Of a DNA stretch of 64,000 bases, positions 7,593 to 15,646 are shown piece after piece. Both the position numbers and the translations under genes were made by a program. This stretch comes from Streptomyces sp. DH37 (lineage in GTDB: Bacteria; Actinomycetota; Actinomycetes; Streptomycetales; Streptomycetaceae): NCBI RefSeq assembly GCF_029813835.1, contig NZ_JARVKV010000005.1, positions 140,855-204,854 of the forward strand, in the 5' to 3' direction. Each line of letters begins with the position of its first letter. Position 1 is the first letter of the stretch. The notes beneath the pieces are model-generated. The model had not been told where the DNA came from and made no database searches. It saw nothing but the letters and a program-made list of their open reading frames with translations.

Positions 7593-8492
7593 ATGGCGAT
7601 CCTGTCGGCGCGCGACTACGAGCACATGCTCGACCTGGCTGTGAACATACTCCGCAGCCATGAGCCGTCCGACCTGTGGCCGCTGCTCACGGAGGAACTG
7701 CTCCGCGCGTTAAGTGGAACTCTGGGATTGGTCAAGGACGAGAACTGGACCACACGTGAAGGAGTTGTGCGGGCGTGGAAGCCCGGCGAGGCCGAGGAGG
7801 AGTCCCTCGACGAGGTGACGCGCCGTCTGGTGCGTGACGGTTATCCCTTCGCGGACCACTACGGCGCCTCCGCCGACCGGGCCCCGCTCACGGCCGTCGA
7901 CATCGTCGGCGAGACGGCGTGGCGCAACAGCGAGAACCGGAGCCTGGCGCGGCGGGCGTTCGACACCCGCGACGTCCTGGGCCTGCCGCTGCCGGATTCC
8001 CGCAGGCCGGTCCGCGGTTTCCTCATACACCGCGACAGGGAGTTCACCGACCGGGAGCGCGAGTACGCCCGCCGCGTCCAGCCGCTCATCGCCGGCGCCG
8101 ACGCGCACCGGCGGCACCTGCTGCGCTGGCGGGCCTCCCAGCCCGCCGGGCCCCAGGCCCCCGACCCCTCCCGGCTCTCCGCCGAGTACGGGCTGACGCC
8201 CCGCGAGATCACGGTGCTCACCCTGCTGGGCGACGCCCTGTCCGCCACCGCCATGGGCCGCCGCCTGGGCATCTCCCACCGGACCGTGCACAAGCACATC
8301 GAAAACATCTACCGGAAACTGGGCACGTCGGACCGCCTGTCCACCGTCCTGCGCGCACGCGACCTCGGCCTGCTGGGCCGGGGCGGCGCGTCGGGCGCGG
8401 CCGGACCGGCCTCGTCCCCGGCGGGGACCGGGAAGGCCGGGAGGGCGCCGGGACGGGACACCGCGCGGTTCCTGAGGGGCCCGGCCCGGTGA
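7593..8492 (+). CDS. LuxR-family transcriptional regulator of the RiPP operon (TTA codon)
   Basis: A 299-residue protein. About residues 190-255 form a LuxR/GerE helix-turn-helix (LTPREITVLTLLGDALSATA, then GISHRTVHKHIENIYRKLGT). The first 180 residues look like a GAF-type sensory domain rather than a receiver, with no phospho-Asp pocket. It is transcribed away from the RiPP operon and is the natural candidate for its control. Codon 40 (7710-7712) is TTA, the rare leucine codon read by bldA tRNA in Streptomyces, which would tie the cluster to development. The ATG follows a GGGGAAGGGAAA Shine-Dalgarno. The C-terminal 35 residues are low-complexity Gly/Ala/Arg. Confidence 0.85.
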   Translation: MAILSARDYEHMLDLAVNILRSHEPSDLWPLLTEELLRALSGTLGLVKDENWTTREGVVRAWKPGEAEEESLDEVTRRLVRDGYPFADHYGASADRAPLTAVDIVGETAWRNSENRSLARRAFDTRDVLGLPLPDSRRPVRGFLIHRDREFTDREREYARRVQPLIAGADAHRRHLLRWRASQPAGPQAPDPSRLSAEYGLTPREITVLTLLGDALSATAMGRRLGISHRTVHKHIENIYRKLGTSDRLSTVLRARDLGLLGRGGASGAAGPASSPAGTGKAGRAPGRDTARFLRGPAR

Positions 8493-8626
8493 TGCCGGAG
8501 GCTGTGCCCCCGAGCGGAGGCCGGGGTGCGCCGGTGCCGGGGAGGCGCCCCGCCGAGCCGTTCCGCCGTGAGACCCCGGACACCGGGACGGGAGCCGGCG
8601 GTCGACGGCCGCCGGGCCGGCGGGGA

Positions 8627-8880
8627 AACGGCACGCTCGTCGACGAGGCGCGGGGACGCCTGCTCGCGCACCGCCCGGGAGGAGCCGGCGCCGGTCCCGA
8701 CTCCGCGTACGGCCCGGACGCCGACGCACGATCCCACCAGTACACCGCGCATGAGGGACGACTTCGAGAAAAAGCCTTCAATGCGGTGAAAGAGGGAGAG
8801 ATCGTCCAGTATTCCGTCAGGGTCATTCAGGAGGGGGTGGAACCGATTCCCGTCAAGCTATTTTTTCGAGACGTGCGCCG
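8627..8880 (+). pseudogene. Remnant of a DNA/RNA non-specific endonuclease-type toxin domain
   Basis: In the frame starting at 8627 the sequence reads NGTLVDEARGRLLAHRPGG, later YTAHEGRLREKAFNAVKEG and EIVQYSVRVIQEGVEPIPVK. This resembles the RGHLLA...GGS...MR.YE..V...V..G..V.YSV..VY.G.NP.P pattern of NucA-like endonuclease domains at the end of polymorphic toxins. The conserved catalytic stretch and Asn are lost and no proper start exists, so I treat it as decayed. Weak by-eye match; the surrounding 8493-9459 shows nothing else I can assign. Confidence 0.35.
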
Positions 8881-9459
8881 GCCGGGGATTCGAACTCACC
8901 GGCTCCTTGGGAAATCCCGCCGCCGGAGCACGGACGGCTCCGCCCCGGTAACGAATGAGCGGAGGACTTCCCCCGTCACGCACCACTCCCGAACGCCCGG
9001 TGGAGATCGAGGCGCTGTTCCCCGAACCGTCCCGCCGCCGGAGCACCGCCACGCGCCCCCGCGCCCCGGCACGCCCACCGCGCACCGGAGCCCGGGGGGC
9101 GGGCCCCGGTGGGCGGCCCCCTCCTGTGGTCGGCGGACGAGTCCGAGCCGGTGTGCCGGGGCACCACCGGCGCAGCCGCGGGGGCCGGCCGGGGGATTTC
9201 ACCGGGTGCGCACGGCTCGGGGCTCGCCGTGCGCACCCCCTCCGGAGCCTGTTCCCACGGTCTGGAACGGGACACGCCGCCCCCGCTGTCGCGCGGCCAG
9301 ACCTTGCCCTCCGGCTCATGAACTCCAGGCGGAGAAGCAGGAGGCCCTTCTCCGCCGGACGCAGGGACGGCTGTTCCCCGGACATCGAAGCCGTGGGGAG
9401 TCCGCTGCCGATGTCGACCTGTCGACCTGTCAATAGAGAGGCGGTGCATCGAGGTTCCA

Positions 9460-9762
9460 TCACGCATCCGGGTCCCGGAGGACGAGGCGCATGTTCATGA
9501 CGCGGGTGCTGTCGTTCACGACGACCACGCTCGACCGGTGCCCGTGGACGTCGACGCGTTCGGCGTACGCCTTCTCCTCGTCCGAGGCGGCGCGCCACTC
9601 CTCTCGGGCGGTCCGCTGCTCGGCTCTGGTGCCGAGGACCGGCCCGCCGAGCGCCGCGACGACGGTGGCGACCGCCACCAGGGCTCTCCCGTGCCGGCCT
9701 GCCGGCCGTCGCGGCTCTCGAAGCCGGCGGCTCCGGCAGCCGCGCTGCGGGAGCCGGCCCAC
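9460..9762 (-). CDS. Small hypothetical membrane-anchored protein
   Basis: A 100-residue frame with an Arg-rich N-terminus, one hydrophobic segment (ALVAVATVVAALGGPVLG, about residues 27-44) and a charged, probably extracytoplasmic helix (EEWRAASDEEKAYAERV). It ends in a beta-like VVVVNDSTRVMNMRLVL. The composition is protein-like, not a shadow. It could also be the truncated N-terminus of a longer membrane protein. No function is recognised. The start is uncertain; a later start just before the hydrophobic segment is equally possible. Confidence 0.45.
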   Translation of the reverse strand: MGRLPQRGCRSRRLREPRRPAGRHGRALVAVATVVAALGGPVLGTRAEQRTAREEWRAASDEEKAYAERVDVHGHRSSVVVVNDSTRVMNMRLVLRDPDA

Positions 9763-10141
9763 CCGCCGGGCGGGCCGACGACGGGACGCGCCCAGGCGCC
9801 CAGGCGCCGCTCGCGGTCAGCGCTTGACGCGGTTGCGGACGGCGAGGACGGCCAGGCATGTGAGCCGCTCGGGGAGGAGGATGCCCGGGCAGCCCGTCGG
9901 ATCGGCCCCGGGGTCGGCCCCCCGGCCGCAGTGCGGCCAGAAGACCGGTGCCGGAGAGGGATCGGGACTCGAAGGCGTCATGCCTCGAGGACGCCCGGGC
10001 ACGGCCGGGCAGTTGCCCCCACGCCGGCGGCCGAGGGGCCCACGGGGGCCGGCTGTACGCGTCCCGGCGGTCTCTGTATGCGCTCCGAGCCGTGTCGCGG
10101 CGCGGCTCTGCCGCGTTGCGGCTTGTGTGGAAGGACACGAC
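9763..10141. other. Gene-free spacer
   Basis: I see no credible coding sequence, RNA gene or clear repeat here. The open frames on both strands are GC-rich shadows with Arg/Pro/Gly composition. The last bases carry the Shine-Dalgarno (GGAAGGAC) of the following XRE regulator. Confidence 0.5.
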
Positions 10142-10984
10142 GTGAGCGAACACGAGACGGACGACGACACACAGCTTGGGTTCGAACGCGGTACGGGGGT
10201 GCTGTACGCGTTCGGCCGGCAGGTGAAGCGGTTCCGGATGCGCGTGGGCACGAGCCGCGAGGAACTCGGCTCGGCGACGGGCTACTCGCCCATGACCATC
10301 GCCGCGTTCGAACAGGGACGCCGCATCCCGCCGGACCAGTTCATCGACAAGGCCGACGAGGTGCTGGACGCGAGCGGCGTCCTCAAGGAGATGAAGGGGG
10401 AGATCCGCAAGACCCGGTACCCGCTCTTCTTCCGGGGCGCGGCGAAGTTGGAGAGCGAGGCCGAACAACTGCACTTCTACGACACGCACGTGGTCAACGG
10501 ACTGTTGCAGACAGAGGAGTACGCGCGATGCTCCTTCGAGATGCGCCAACCCGCGCTGGACGAGGAGACGATCGAGCGGTACGTGGCGGCCCGCATGGCC
10601 CGACAGGAGATCTTCGACAAGGGATCTGCACCGCTGATGAGTTACGTCATGGAAGAGGTGGTGCTACGACGTCCCATCGGTGGCCTCGGCGTCATGCGGG
10701 ACCAGTTGGAGCGAATCCTCAACATCGGACGGAGGCGGAACGTAGCCGTACAGGTGATGCCGACGGACCGCGAGGAACACGCCGGGCTGGCAGGGCCGTT
10801 CAGCCTGATCGAAACTCGCGAGGGCCGACGCATCGCCTATGCCGAGGTGCAAAGGTCCAGCACCCTGTACACGGAACGAAAGTCGGTCCGCGAACTCGAA
10901 GCGCAGTATGGGATCATCCGTGCTCAGGCGCTCACTCCGAGTGAGTCGATGGCCTTCGTCGAGAGGTTGCTGGGAGAGACATGA
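10142..10984 (+). CDS. XRE-family helix-turn-helix regulator with DUF5753 domain
   Basis: A 280-residue protein. Residues about 18-75 form an XRE helix-turn-helix ([20 protein letters not shown], then [14 protein letters not shown]). The remainder is a DUF5753 domain with its usual LLQTEEYAR and [16 protein letters not shown] signatures. The GTG start at 10142 is chosen because AAGGA lies 6 bases upstream and the protein then has the family's normal length. It overlaps the downstream DUF397 gene by ATGA. This gene pair is widespread in Streptomyces, is related to BldB/AbaA-like and WhiJ-like systems, and often affects development or antibiotic production. The target here is unknown. Confidence 0.9.
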   Translation: MSEHETDDDTQLGFERGTGVLYAFGRQVKRFRMRVGTSREELGSATGYSPMTIAAFEQGRRIPPDQFIDKADEVLDASGVLKEMKGEIRKTRYPLFFRGAAKLESEAEQLHFYDTHVVNGLLQTEEYARCSFEMRQPALDEETIERYVAARMARQEIFDKGSAPLMSYVMEEVVLRRPIGGLGVMRDQLERILNIGRRRNVAVQVMPTDREEHAGLAGPFSLIETREGRRIAYAEVQRSSTLYTERKSVRELEAQYGIIRAQALTPSESMAFVERLLGET

Positions 10985-11193
10985 GGGATCGAGAGTCGAA
11001 GCCGAGCACGGCGGAACTGGCCTGGTTCAAGAGCAGCTACAGCAGTAACGAAGGTGGCCAGTGCGTCGAGGTCGCCACCCGCCCCGAAATCGTCCGCGTA
11101 CGGGACTCCAAGGACACGGCCCGGCCCGGCCTGGCGGTCGGCCCGGACGCGTGGGCGTCCTTCCTCGGCCTGGCGTCCCGCTCGCACGTCTGA
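10981..11193 (+). CDS. DUF397 domain protein
   Basis: A 70-residue protein with the DUF397 signatures [26 protein letters not shown] and a terminal WASFL. The ATG overlaps the stop of the XRE/DUF5753 regulator, so the two are translationally coupled. In WhiJ-like systems the small DUF397 partner modulates the XRE protein; a direct interaction here is inference from the family. A strong bidirectional hairpin follows within 15 bases. Confidence 0.92.
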   Translation: MRDRESKPSTAELAWFKSSYSSNEGGQCVEVATRPEIVRVRDSKDTARPGLAVGPDAWASFLGLASRSHV

Positions 11194-11207
11194 CGCTCGC
11201 GTCGCGC

Positions 11208-11251
11208 CTGTGCCCTGTGCTCCCACACGGCCTCGGGAGCACAGGGCACAG
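11208..11251. terminator. Bidirectional terminator between convergent genes
   Basis: A perfect 17-bp stem, CTGTGCCCTGTGCTCCC (11208-11224) with its complement (11235-11251), around a 10-base loop. It lies between the DUF397 gene and the convergent I36-type gene, where a shared terminator is expected. There is no T-run, as is usual in this GC range. Confidence 0.8.
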
Positions 11252-11296
11252 ACCCGTTTCACGGACTGCGGCCGGCGCCCGGTCCCGGGCAGCCTC

Positions 11297-11881
11297 TCAG
11301 CAGACCCGGACCCCGTCGATCATGTTGTCCCAGGGGGTGTTCTGGAGGTCGTCCTCCGTGTGGTAGGCGTGGCTGTCGAACTTGTAGACCCAGGACCCCT
11401 GCCAGTTGTAGAACTTGGCCCTCGTGCCGGAGCTCTGGTTGTTCTTGTACGAGGTGAGGCGGTCGTTGAAGCCGTAGTCGCTCAGGTCGCGGAAGGCGCA
11501 CTTGTAGAACGACAGCTTGTCGCCGTCCCAGAAGTCGCCCGACCACAGGCACAGGTAGCCGGAGGAACAGCTGCTGTCGGCCGCCGCGCCGGGCGAGGAC
11601 AGCGTGATGCTCGCGCTGCCGTCCTCGGTCCGGATCTCGTTGTAGTTCACCTGCAGGGCCGGGACCCCGAGGTCCGCCAGGCGGGCGTCCACCCGGTCCT
11701 GCAGCCGGGCCGCCTGCCGGGCCGTGAGCCCCGCGGCGCCTGCCTCAGCCGCGTACACCGACTCGGCCGGCGGTGCGGCCCGGTCCGTGGCGACCGCGGC
11801 GCCGCTGCCGACGCCGATCGCCAGCGCCATACCCGACAGCAGGGCCGTCGTGCGCTTCGTGGTCTTGGTCATGGGCTTCAT
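11297..11881 (-). CDS. Secreted peptidase inhibitor I36-type protein
   Basis: A 194-residue protein. A signal peptide (MKPMTKTTKRTT then LLSGMALAIGVGSGAAVATD) precedes a short helical propeptide (LTARQAARLQDRVDARLADL). The C-terminal domain has the Cys/Trp/Tyr pattern of the I36/SMPI beta-gamma-crystallin fold: CSSGYLCLWSGDFWDGDKL, YNWQGSWVYKFDSHAY and a final Cys. The ATG at 11879-11881 is chosen for its GGAGGGAA ribosome site. Proteins of this family bind metalloproteases outside the cell, though most members are uncharacterised. A helical propeptide before the domain suggests secretion in a pro-form. Confidence 0.8.
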   Translation of the reverse strand: MKPMTKTTKRTTALLSGMALAIGVGSGAAVATDRAAPPAESVYAAEAGAAGLTARQAARLQDRVDARLADLGVPALQVNYNEIRTEDGSASITLSSPGAAADSSCSSGYLCLWSGDFWDGDKLSFYKCAFRDLSDYGFNDRLTSYKNNQSSGTRAKFYNWQGSWVYKFDSHAYHTEDDLQNTPWDNMIDGVRVC

Positions 11882-11957
11882 GCGGTTCCCTCCGTTGCGG
11901 TTGTCCCTCACCAGCAGGTTCGGGCCGCGGGCACCCGTCGCGCACCACTCTTTGGTC

Positions 11958-12950
11958 TCAGCCACATCGAACCCTCAGCAGGCGACGCCCCAGCGGCGTC
12001 ACCGTGTGCAGCACGTGCTTGCCGTCGCGGCGGCTCGTCAGCAGTCCCGCTTCCCGCAGCACCGCCAACTGCTGGCTGGCGCTCGGCAGGGAGACGCCCA
12101 CCGCCGCCGCCAGTTCCGATGTGGTGCCGCAGTCGTGCGCCGCCGCCTCGTGGAGCAGGGAAGCCCGTGTGGGGCCGACGAGCCGGGTGAGTTCGGTGGC
12201 GGCGGCAGCCGGGACCGGGGCGACCGCCTTGTCCGCCGGGTAGACCAGCACCGGCCGCAGGCCCTCGTCGATCAGGGTGATCGGCCGCCGCCAGCAGAAG
12301 TACGAGGGGACCAGCAGCAGGCCGCGCCCTTCCAGCCGCAGATCCCGTTCGACCGGGTAGTCCGTCTCCAGGACGGGCGGACGCCACACCGCCATGGGCC
12401 GGAACGTGTCCAGCAGGGCCCGTGTCCCGCCGGTCACCAGGGCACGGGACCGCCATGAGACGTCAGCGCTGACGGCCGCGCCGATCCGGTCCCACGCGGG
12501 CGCCAGGAACGCTTCGTGGTAGGTCCGCAGTCCGTCGCCCAGCAGACGCAGCGCCTCCACGTCGCCCCGTGCCAGCGCCGCGCCCGCGAAGGGTTTCTCG
12601 CCCGCTGTCGTCAACATGGCGATCTCGCGGCGCAGTTGGCGGCGGGGGGCGGCCTGCACCCGGTCGATTCCAGCGGCCAGGCTGATGCTCTCGCCCTCAA
12701 GGGGCGGGGTCAGGAAGTCCGGGATGTAGGTGCCGTGCGGCACCAGGGTGCGCAGCGTCCGCGCCGCCCAGCGAGGTGCTCCGCCACGCTGGACGCGCGC
12801 ACGGACCATCCGCCGCCACGGGTCGAAGGCGAGGGGGCCCTCCTTGGTCTGGAGCCGGCAGATGCTGCAGACGATCTCCCAGAGCGGGTCGGGGCTCCGG
12901 GCGATCCGGATGTTCTCCAGGTCCTGACCGGTGAAGTGGATCCGCAGCAA
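11958..12950 (-). CDS. Winged-helix regulator (DUF5937-like N-terminus, ArsR-type C-terminus)
   Basis: A 330-residue protein. It begins LLRIHFTGQDLENIRIA, typical of DUF5937, and has a C-terminal ArsR-type winged helix (ELAAAVGVSLPSASQQLAVL, then REAGLLTSRRDGKHVLHTVT). I choose the TTG at 12948-12950 because GGGGAAG lies just upstream and the DUF5937 domain starts there; a longer frame extends to 13079 but lacks family character. It ends 76 bases before the I36 gene begins, on the same strand. Expected role: a repressor sensing an unknown signal. No metal-binding Cys cluster of the classic ArsR kind is visible. Confidence 0.8.
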   Translation of the reverse strand: MLRIHFTGQDLENIRIARSPDPLWEIVCSICRLQTKEGPLAFDPWRRMVRARVQRGGAPRWAARTLRTLVPHGTYIPDFLTPPLEGESISLAAGIDRVQAAPRRQLRREIAMLTTAGEKPFAGAALARGDVEALRLLGDGLRTYHEAFLAPAWDRIGAAVSADVSWRSRALVTGGTRALLDTFRPMAVWRPPVLETDYPVERDLRLEGRGLLLVPSYFCWRRPITLIDEGLRPVLVYPADKAVAPVPAAAATELTRLVGPTRASLLHEAAAHDCGTTSELAAAVGVSLPSASQQLAVLREAGLLTSRRDGKHVLHTVTPLGRRLLRVRCG

Positions 12951-13142
12951 CGGCTTCCCCCGATGTCGTGGATGCTGAATGCGTACGGTCAAGGCTGAAG
13001 GACCCGCGTACCCAAATGGTTGATGTGGGATAAACGAGTACGGGATCGAGCGTCGTCCGACTTCGAAACCGCAGCTCATCGGTACTGCGTGAGTCGCTGA
13101 CGCCTGGCCGTCACCGCCGGGGCACCCGGCCGGACCGCGGCC

Positions 13143-13173
13143 TTGACTTCAACCTCGGTTCAGGTACGACACT
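13143..13173 (+). promoter_or_regulatory. MerR-type promoter with 19-bp spacer
   Basis: TTGACT (13143-13148) and GACACT (13168-13173) are separated by 19 bp, with a dyad built on AACC-tc-GGTT in the spacer. The long spacer with a centred dyad is the hallmark of MerR-family regulated promoters. The expected transcription start coincides with the ATG at 13180, so the mRNA would be leaderless. No MerR gene is present nearby. Confidence 0.6.
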
Positions 13174-13179
13174 CGGCGC

Positions 13180-13578
13180 ATGGAGATCACGAACAGCGGC
13201 ACCATCCTCTTCCGCAACACCATGCGCATCGCCGACGGCCATCTCGACGGCTTCCGGGACGCCGTCGCGCGGGCGGTGGCGTTCGCCCGGGAGCACGGCC
13301 CCCAGCTCATGGTGGAGGTCTTCATCGACGAGGAGCGGATGCTCGCGCACAGCTTCCAGCTCTACCGCGACTCCGATGCCGTCCGCGCCCACTGGCGGCT
13401 GTCGGACCCGTACATCCGCGAGGTGATGGAGCACTGCACCGTGCAGCGCTTCGAGGTGTTCGGCGAACCCGACCACGACATCGTCGCGGCCCTCAGGACC
13501 CCCGGCGGCGAGTCCTTCCCCTTCACCGTCTCGCCCCGCCTCACCGGCTTCAACCGCCTCGAGACGCCCGCACGGTAG
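13180..13578 (+). CDS. Small conserved protein, ABM-like dimeric alpha-beta barrel
   Basis: A 132-residue protein with a beta-alpha-beta-beta pattern: GTILFRNTMRIADGHLDGF, FAREHGPQLMVEVFIDEE, RMLAHSFQLYRDSDAVRAH. It resembles antibiotic-biosynthesis-monooxygenase-like domains; the AHSFQLY and DSDAVRAHW features match that family's substrate-pocket strand and following helix. No catalytic residues can be asserted. It sits alone behind a MerR-type promoter with no room for a ribosome site, consistent with leaderless translation. Function unknown; a stress or degradative role is possible. Confidence 0.7.
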   Translation: MEITNSGTILFRNTMRIADGHLDGFRDAVARAVAFAREHGPQLMVEVFIDEERMLAHSFQLYRDSDAVRAHWRLSDPYIREVMEHCTVQRFEVFGEPDHDIVAALRTPGGESFPFTVSPRLTGFNRLETPAR

Positions 13579-13680
13579 TCGCGCCGGGGAAAGCCCGCGC
13601 GCCCGCCGCGTCGTCCGCCACTCCCGCGGGGCCGGTGGACCGACCTCGGGCGGTCGCCGCCTTCGCCCGGCCGCGGGCGA

Positions 13681-14352
13681 GCCGCCCGGCCCCCGGAGCC
13701 GTCACCGCTCCCGGAACTGCCGGGTGAGCCGAAGGCGCTGGACGCGGCGAACGCCGGCAAGCGGGTCCTGGCCGGGGTCCGCGGCCTGCCGGCGCTGGCG
13801 CGGCGGAAGGTGGGCGTCAAGTCGCTGCTCCCGCGCGAGGTGGAGGACAGGCCCGTGCCGCCCGCGTGGCGCAAGGCGGTGTACGCCAACCCCGATCTGC
13901 CGCAGGGCGCGGTGGACCGGCGCGCGTACGCGGTGTGCGCGCCGGAGCGGCTGCACCGGGGCCTGGACGCCGGGTGGGAGCAGCTCGCCGAACGGCTGGA
14001 GGAGGCGGGACCAGCCGCGAAGGTCTCCGTCGAGGTGCAGGACGACGGGCGGGTGAAGCCGAACGTCGACAAGCCCGGCGCGCTCGGCCTGGTCCTCAAC
14101 GCCATCGTGCTCCGGACGACCCGGTACATCGACGCCGCCGTCACCCGGCTCCAGGCCGAGGGTCGAGGGCCGAGGGCCGAGGGCCACGAGATCCGGGAGG
14201 AGGACATCGCCCGGCTCTCCCCGCTCGAGCACGAGAACCTGAGCCTGCTCGGCCGCTGCGGCTTCACCGCCTCGGTCCCGGCCGCCGGCGTCCCGCGGCC
14301 TCCGCGCGACCCGGACGTACCGGAGCTGGACGAGGACGGCTCACCGGGTTGA
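13681..14352 (+). pseudogene. Internally deleted Tn3-family transposase remnant
   Basis: One continuous frame (phase of 13681) strings together separated parts of a Tn3-family transposase. First comes ARRKVGVKSLLPREVEDR and WRKAVYANPDLPQGAVDR from the N-terminal half. Then, after a deletion, LAERLEEAGPAAKVSVEVQ follows, and after another large deletion the extreme C-terminus (ALGLVLNAIVLRTTRYIDAA, ending LSPLEHENLSLLGRCGF). The whole catalytic DDE core is missing and the frame has no convincing start. A small GGGCCGA triplication lies inside (14162-14182). It is dead, and I see no terminal inverted repeats. Confidence 0.75.
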
Positions 14353-14398
14353 TGGTGCGATCGATCGGCCGGCCCGCGGAGTCAACGACGGGAATCCG

Positions 14399-15166
14399 TC
14401 ATTGCGCGGTGTAGCCGCCGTCGACGGGCAGGGCGATCCCGGTGACGTAGCTCGCGCCGGGGCTGCACAGCCACAGGACGGCCTGGGCGACCTCCTCGGC
14501 GGTGCCGAGCCGGTCGACGGCCTGGCCCGCTCCGGCCTGGTCGCGGTCGAGTTCTCCGCCTTCGACCATGGCATCGACCATGGGGGTGCTGATGGTGCCG
14601 GGACAGACGGCATTGATACGGACGCCGCGGGGGCCGTATTCGAGGGCGGCGCTCCTGGTCAGGCCGATCACACCGTGCTTGGTGGCGTGGTAGGCGGCGC
14701 GGCCGGGGTTGCCGACGAGGCCGCCGAGGGAGGAGCAGTTGACGATGGCGCCGCTGCCCCGGTCGCGCATGTGGCGCAGTTCGTGCTTCATGCTCGCCCA
14801 GACGCCGCGCAGGTTGATGGCTTGGACGCGGTCGAACTGGTCGGCGCTCTCGTCGGCGGCGTCGGCGGGCGGGGGCATGACGCCGGCGTTGTTGTAGGCC
14901 ATGTCGAGGCGGCCGAAGGTCTCCGCCGTCCGGTCGACGGCAGCGGCGACCCGGTCCTCGTCGGTGACGTCGCAGACCAGGGCGAGGGCCCGGTGGCCGG
15001 CGTCGGTGAGTTCCTTCGTCGCCCTGTGCACGGCGTTCTCGTCGATGTCGGCGAGGCCGACGGCGGCGCCCGCTTCGGCGAAGGCGCGGGCGGCGGCCAG
15101 ACCCATGCCGGAGGAGGCGCCGGTGACGAAGGCGACCCGGCCGGTGAAGTCGTAGGTGGGGTTCAT
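14399..15166 (-). CDS. SDR-family NAD(P)-dependent oxidoreductase
   Basis: A 255-residue classical short-chain dehydrogenase. The cofactor motif is TGASSGMG (about residues 15-22), followed by DIDE after beta-2 (suggesting NAD preference), NNAG, and the catalytic Ser with YHATK. It ends with a typical VTGIALPVDGGYTAQ. It lies about 480 bases upstream, in map order, of the zinc alcohol dehydrogenase on the same strand, and the pair may act on a common alcohol or ketone. Substrate unknown. Confidence 0.9.
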   Translation of the reverse strand: MNPTYDFTGRVAFVTGASSGMGLAAARAFAEAGAAVGLADIDENAVHRATKELTDAGHRALALVCDVTDEDRVAAAVDRTAETFGRLDMAYNNAGVMPPPADAADESADQFDRVQAINLRGVWASMKHELRHMRDRGSGAIVNCSSLGGLVGNPGRAAYHATKHGVIGLTRSAALEYGPRGVRINAVCPGTISTPMVDAMVEGGELDRDQAGAGQAVDRLGTAEEVAQAVLWLCSPGASYVTGIALPVDGGYTAQ

Positions 15167-15199
15167 GTCGTTCCTCTCCCGCCGAGAGGCGAGGTGGGC

Positions 15200-15540
15200 T
15201 GTGGCGTGGAGGCGTGTCGGTGCCCGGACGGCACAGGCGCTGTTCCGTGGTCCCGTACGCGGGCCAGGGCGGTGCGCTGGGCCGCGAACCGGGCGTGCCG
15301 TCGGGTACCGCTGAGGGCGAGGGCGGTGAGCGGCAGGAGGGTGAGGATGGCGGAGGCGGCGCCGACCGGGGCCGGTCCGGTCAGGCCGCCCACCATGACG
15401 CCCACGACCCGGGTGGCCCGGGCCGTACCCGCGCAGGGAGAGGGTCGGGCGCCGGTGCCGTGCCCGTGCTCCTCGTCGGCTTCGAACAGGACGCGGTCGC
15501 CGGGCCGGATGACTTCCACCGGTCCGCCGCGGCGACGGGG
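15200..15540 (-). pseudogene. Decayed cupin gene and membrane-protein tail
   Basis: On the minus strand around 15455-15530 the frame reads [20 protein letters not shown] followed by HGHG. This matches the core of small cupins ([22 protein letters not shown]) but without a proper start or end. Downstream the same frame turns into a hydrophobic segment (GAASAILTLLPLTALALSG) that looks like a transporter tail. I read this 480-base gap between the SDR and ADH genes as fused debris, not a working gene. Confidence 0.4.
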
Positions 15541-15646
15541 TCGACGCAGAGTCCCCGGTGAACCAGTCGGCCGGGCCTTTGGCGGTGTCGATCGAGCTGC
15601 GGGTGATCTGCGTGATCGCTCCTCCGCCCCTCGGGCGGTCGGTGGG

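Noticed and set aside
8880..8910. Minus-strand GAGTTCGAATCCCCGG looks like the T-loop of a tRNA.
   Set aside because: The five flanking stem pairs do not form (only two of five pair) and no anticodon or acceptor arms are found. It could be a tRNA-derived attachment-site scar, but nothing else supports that.
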